Below, one piece after another: positions 61,880-64,000 of a stretch of 64,000 bases of DNA. A program made the position numbers and the translations under genes. The notes under the pieces are model-generated. The model made no database searches. It was not told where the DNA came from and saw only the letters and a list, made by a program, of their open reading frames with translations. Position 1 is the stretch's first letter; each line of letters opens with the position of its first letter. Origin of the DNA: Isoetes taiwanensis. Lineage: Eukaryota > Streptophyta > Lycopodiopsida > Isoetales > Isoetaceae. The DNA lies in assembly GCA_021234155.1 (NCBI GenBank), contig JAJEKV010000028.1, positions 7,411,268 to 7,475,267 of the forward strand, read 5' to 3'.

Positions 61880-63395
61880 CCAAAAGCTTGCATTTTCAGA
61901 GAGCTGAAGCACCAGGGAAGAGATCATGACGAAGCAGCTTGGAACAAAAACATCTCCAAGGAAATCTCCTGCATAACAAACACAGCAAGCCCATGCCAAG
62001 GTCTCCCACTAGAAGCTGCCAGGCCGAAACTCAAGAGTGGGTCTTCTTCAGATCGGGAGGTCTTGCCGCCCGAGTTTGACAAGGTAAGCATCAGGCAGCT
62101 TAGGAGCAACAATTTTGATAGCATGTTTCCAGGGCTAGTGCAAATAGTGCAGGATATTTGGGGTTCTGAAGCCCCTGCTGTTAGGGGTTATCAAGAGTGC
62201 AGGATTAAGCCTGGTTGGATGGCAGATTTTTTTTCTGTGTATGGGGCAAAAGTATGTTGATGGGGTACAAAAAAGTGCGACCCCAGCACTTAGATCAGCA
62301 CCCTGGATCTACTATCCTATCATAGTATTCCACTTGTCATTCGTTGGAGTTATTACATGTTTCTATTGATTACCTAATTACCAGTAACACCCTAAATAAG
62401 ATGCCATATGGGGTGCTATATGAGTGCTGTCAGCATGTGTCCGGACGCCTGCTTTTGTACCCCACCAGCATACTTTTGCCCTATGAGCACGTTTTTTGTA
62501 GGAAGGACATTGCAAATCATCACATTCCATTGTATTTTGCCCGAGCATATGCACTTCATTACAAAGGAGTAAGCATTGATTGGGATGAAGTGAAAGCAAG
62601 TGCAAGTCTTCATTCAAGAGGCTCTCAAAAAGAATCTGACCTGACAGAATTAGCTACAGTAAAGTCTTCCAATGTTAAAGCTATTAAATGTATGCCTCAA
62701 GTAGAATTGGGGCAGCAGTTGAAAATGATGAAAAGGTGGAGAGAAAGAAGAGCATTAGATTCTGCCTCCATGCTTGATGAAATACAGACTTTAAAAGAGA
62801 AAAGGAAAACAATGGAAATTGAACTGTTGAAGCATGAGAGTGATAAGAGCTTCTTGACAAGACTTGTGCAGAATAAAGATGCAAAAATATGTGAGCGAAA
62901 GATTATGGCGGGTTTAAAAGCAAGCGGGAAGCCAAACCCGATGTGCAAATGGCTTTGGCATCCCATTTAGAGGAGGAGAAATCAAGTTATATTGCCGACT
63001 TAGATGCTCTAATGATTCCCATTGATTGTTTAAAGGCTGATTTGCAAGAATTAGAAGCTGCCATTGAAAAAATCAGCAAGGATTTGGAAGTTAATTCCAA
63101 CAGTGAGAATAGAATAAAGGAGATGACTAAGCATTTGGAAAGATCGAGACCCGATAGGCTGCAGCCCGCTCCCATAGTCGCAGACAAGGCGGGAGCTTCA
63201 TTCTCACATATAAGCAATACTTGCAGCAAATGCAATGATTGCCTTGACTCGATCATGGTAATATCTCCACTTTGTGGTCATACATATTGTCTATTTTGTC
63301 TTGTATTCGGGGTTTCAACGACGAATACATGTGTACATGATTGTTCATGGTCCGGGGACTGCGACCTTTGTAGGAATCCCTTCCCAGAATGTACG
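61880..63395 (+). pseudogene. Unrecognised coiled-coil/RING gene, copy B, interrupted by a MITE
   Basis: Frame one runs 61880-62243 (PEFDKVSIRQLRSNNFD, then MADFFSVY), then the MITE. From 62486 the frame continues EHVFCRKDIANHHIPLYFAR, then a basic coiled coil (KMMKRWRERRALDSASMLDE), to about 62935. A one-base shift there leads to LASHLEEEKSSYIADLD and a C-terminal RING: C-x2-C (CNDC), ten residues, CGHTYCLFC, and CDLC, ending near 63391 at a GTACGT donor. RING fingers usually act as E3 ubiquitin ligases by binding E2 enzymes. That role is inferred from the fold only. The start exon is not identified. Without the MITE and the one-base shift the frame would be open. Confidence 0.65.
62244..62481. 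mobile_element. 238-bp MITE inside a coding exon
   Basis: 29-bp ends starting GGGCAAAAGTATG are inverted copies with two mismatches (62244-62272 and 62453-62481). They are flanked by a 4-bp duplication TATG (62240-62243, 62482-62485). Removing the MITE and one TATG joins SVY to EHVF in frame, matching the spacing in copy A. The superfamily is uncertain. Confidence 0.85.
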
Positions 63396-63419
63396 TCTAT
63401 TTCTATTTTGATTACATAA

Positions 63420-64000
63420 TTAGTTTGAGTGTACTTAGATGTAGTTAGTTTCCATCATGTACATAAGCTATTAGCATTTGATTTGGCGTGGTTTTGTCTT
63501 TCTTGTAAAGAGGAAATGTATTTATACGTACTTTACATTTACATGTGCCATGAAGTGCTTTTAAAATTCCTTTACAGGGTGTATTAATAGGGTGTATTGC
63601 ATTGATTGTACTTTGCATTTACATGTGATCGAAAATGCATATGAATTTGGTATTTGACTTTCCATTACATTCAATCTTTGAATGATGTATTTGATAGGGT
63701 GTATTGATAAAATATTTTGTTACGAAATGCATTTGAATTTAGTATTTGGTTTTCCTTTACATTGTGATAGCTATGTACACTAATGTACTTTTATTTTGTC
63801 GTTACATTATCAGTGAGAAAGTTTGCTGTAGTAAAAACCTACTTGCATGTAATTAACATTTGTTACGTTTTGATTAGCATCGATTGTTTTTCTTGATTTT
63901 GCTTCTATCTACTCTACATCTCCCCTTGATTACGAATCAAGTGTTTACATTTCTTATTGACACCCAATTGTGTCAATGCGGACATGGGTAGTATCAAGAA
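63420..64000. repeat. Downstream AT-rich region with degenerate 92-bp repeat
   Basis: AATGCATATGAATTTGGTAT (63634) and AATGCATTTGAATTTAGTAT (63726) begin related units. AGGGTGTATT recurs three times. No further exon of the RING gene recognised. Confidence 0.5.

Overview
The window looks like nuclear DNA of a land plant with a large, repeat-filled genome. Three things point there: a plant-type dihydroorotase with seven short introns, broken copies of a PTPMT-type phosphatase gene and a PPR gene, and several layers of plant retrotransposons and MITEs. The PPR remnant (units resembling 'LIDMYSKCGSLEEA') suits a seed-free plant such as a fern, but this is inference and no species can be named.

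Left part (1 to about 27 kb). A decayed Ty3/gypsy chromovirus-type element (gag, protease remnant, RT, RNase H, integrase, chromodomain) fills 1.3-7.7 kb, preceded by part of an LTR and a tRNA-Met-type primer binding site. A 956-bp hAT-like element with an 8-bp target duplication sits in its leader. Next come an unrecognised broken gene on the minus strand (9.95-11.55 kb), a non-LTR RT piece (12.2-12.8 kb), long GA microsatellites, a 5'-truncated LINE with a visible target duplication (19.3-19.9 kb), a long L1-like LINE with a poly(A) tail (20.1-23.56 kb) and a scrambled LINE piece (26.2-26.7 kb).

Middle (27-47 kb). A 2.6-kb segment is bounded by perfect 21-bp inverted repeats with TTAA at both ends. 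A purine-rich region (32.9-38.2 kb) lies between identical 158-bp blocks. These blocks belong to an unnamed repeat family that appears at least five times in the window in one orientation. A broken Ty1/copia pol (38.4-40.4 kb, minus) and an intact non-coding LTR retrotransposon (40.836-43.980 kb, two 769-bp LTRs, target duplication GATCT) follow, then further LINE remnants.

Right part (47-64 kb). This is the only gene-like stretch. It holds a complete dihydroorotase gene (47.9-50.0 kb); a PTPMT-like phosphatase pseudogene whose catalytic cysteine codon is now TGA; a PPR pseudogene; a duplicated SINE-containing unit interrupted by a second hAT-like MITE; and two related copies of an unrecognised gene family. 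The second of these encodes a coiled coil plus a C-terminal RING finger and is interrupted by a 238-bp MITE. Taking the MITE and one target copy out of the reading rejoins its frame.

The genes do not form a pathway: dihydroorotase is the one apparently functional housekeeping gene, and most of the rest is transposons or decayed genes. All calls come from reading the sequence by eye. Family names rest on motif recognition, and no database search was run.
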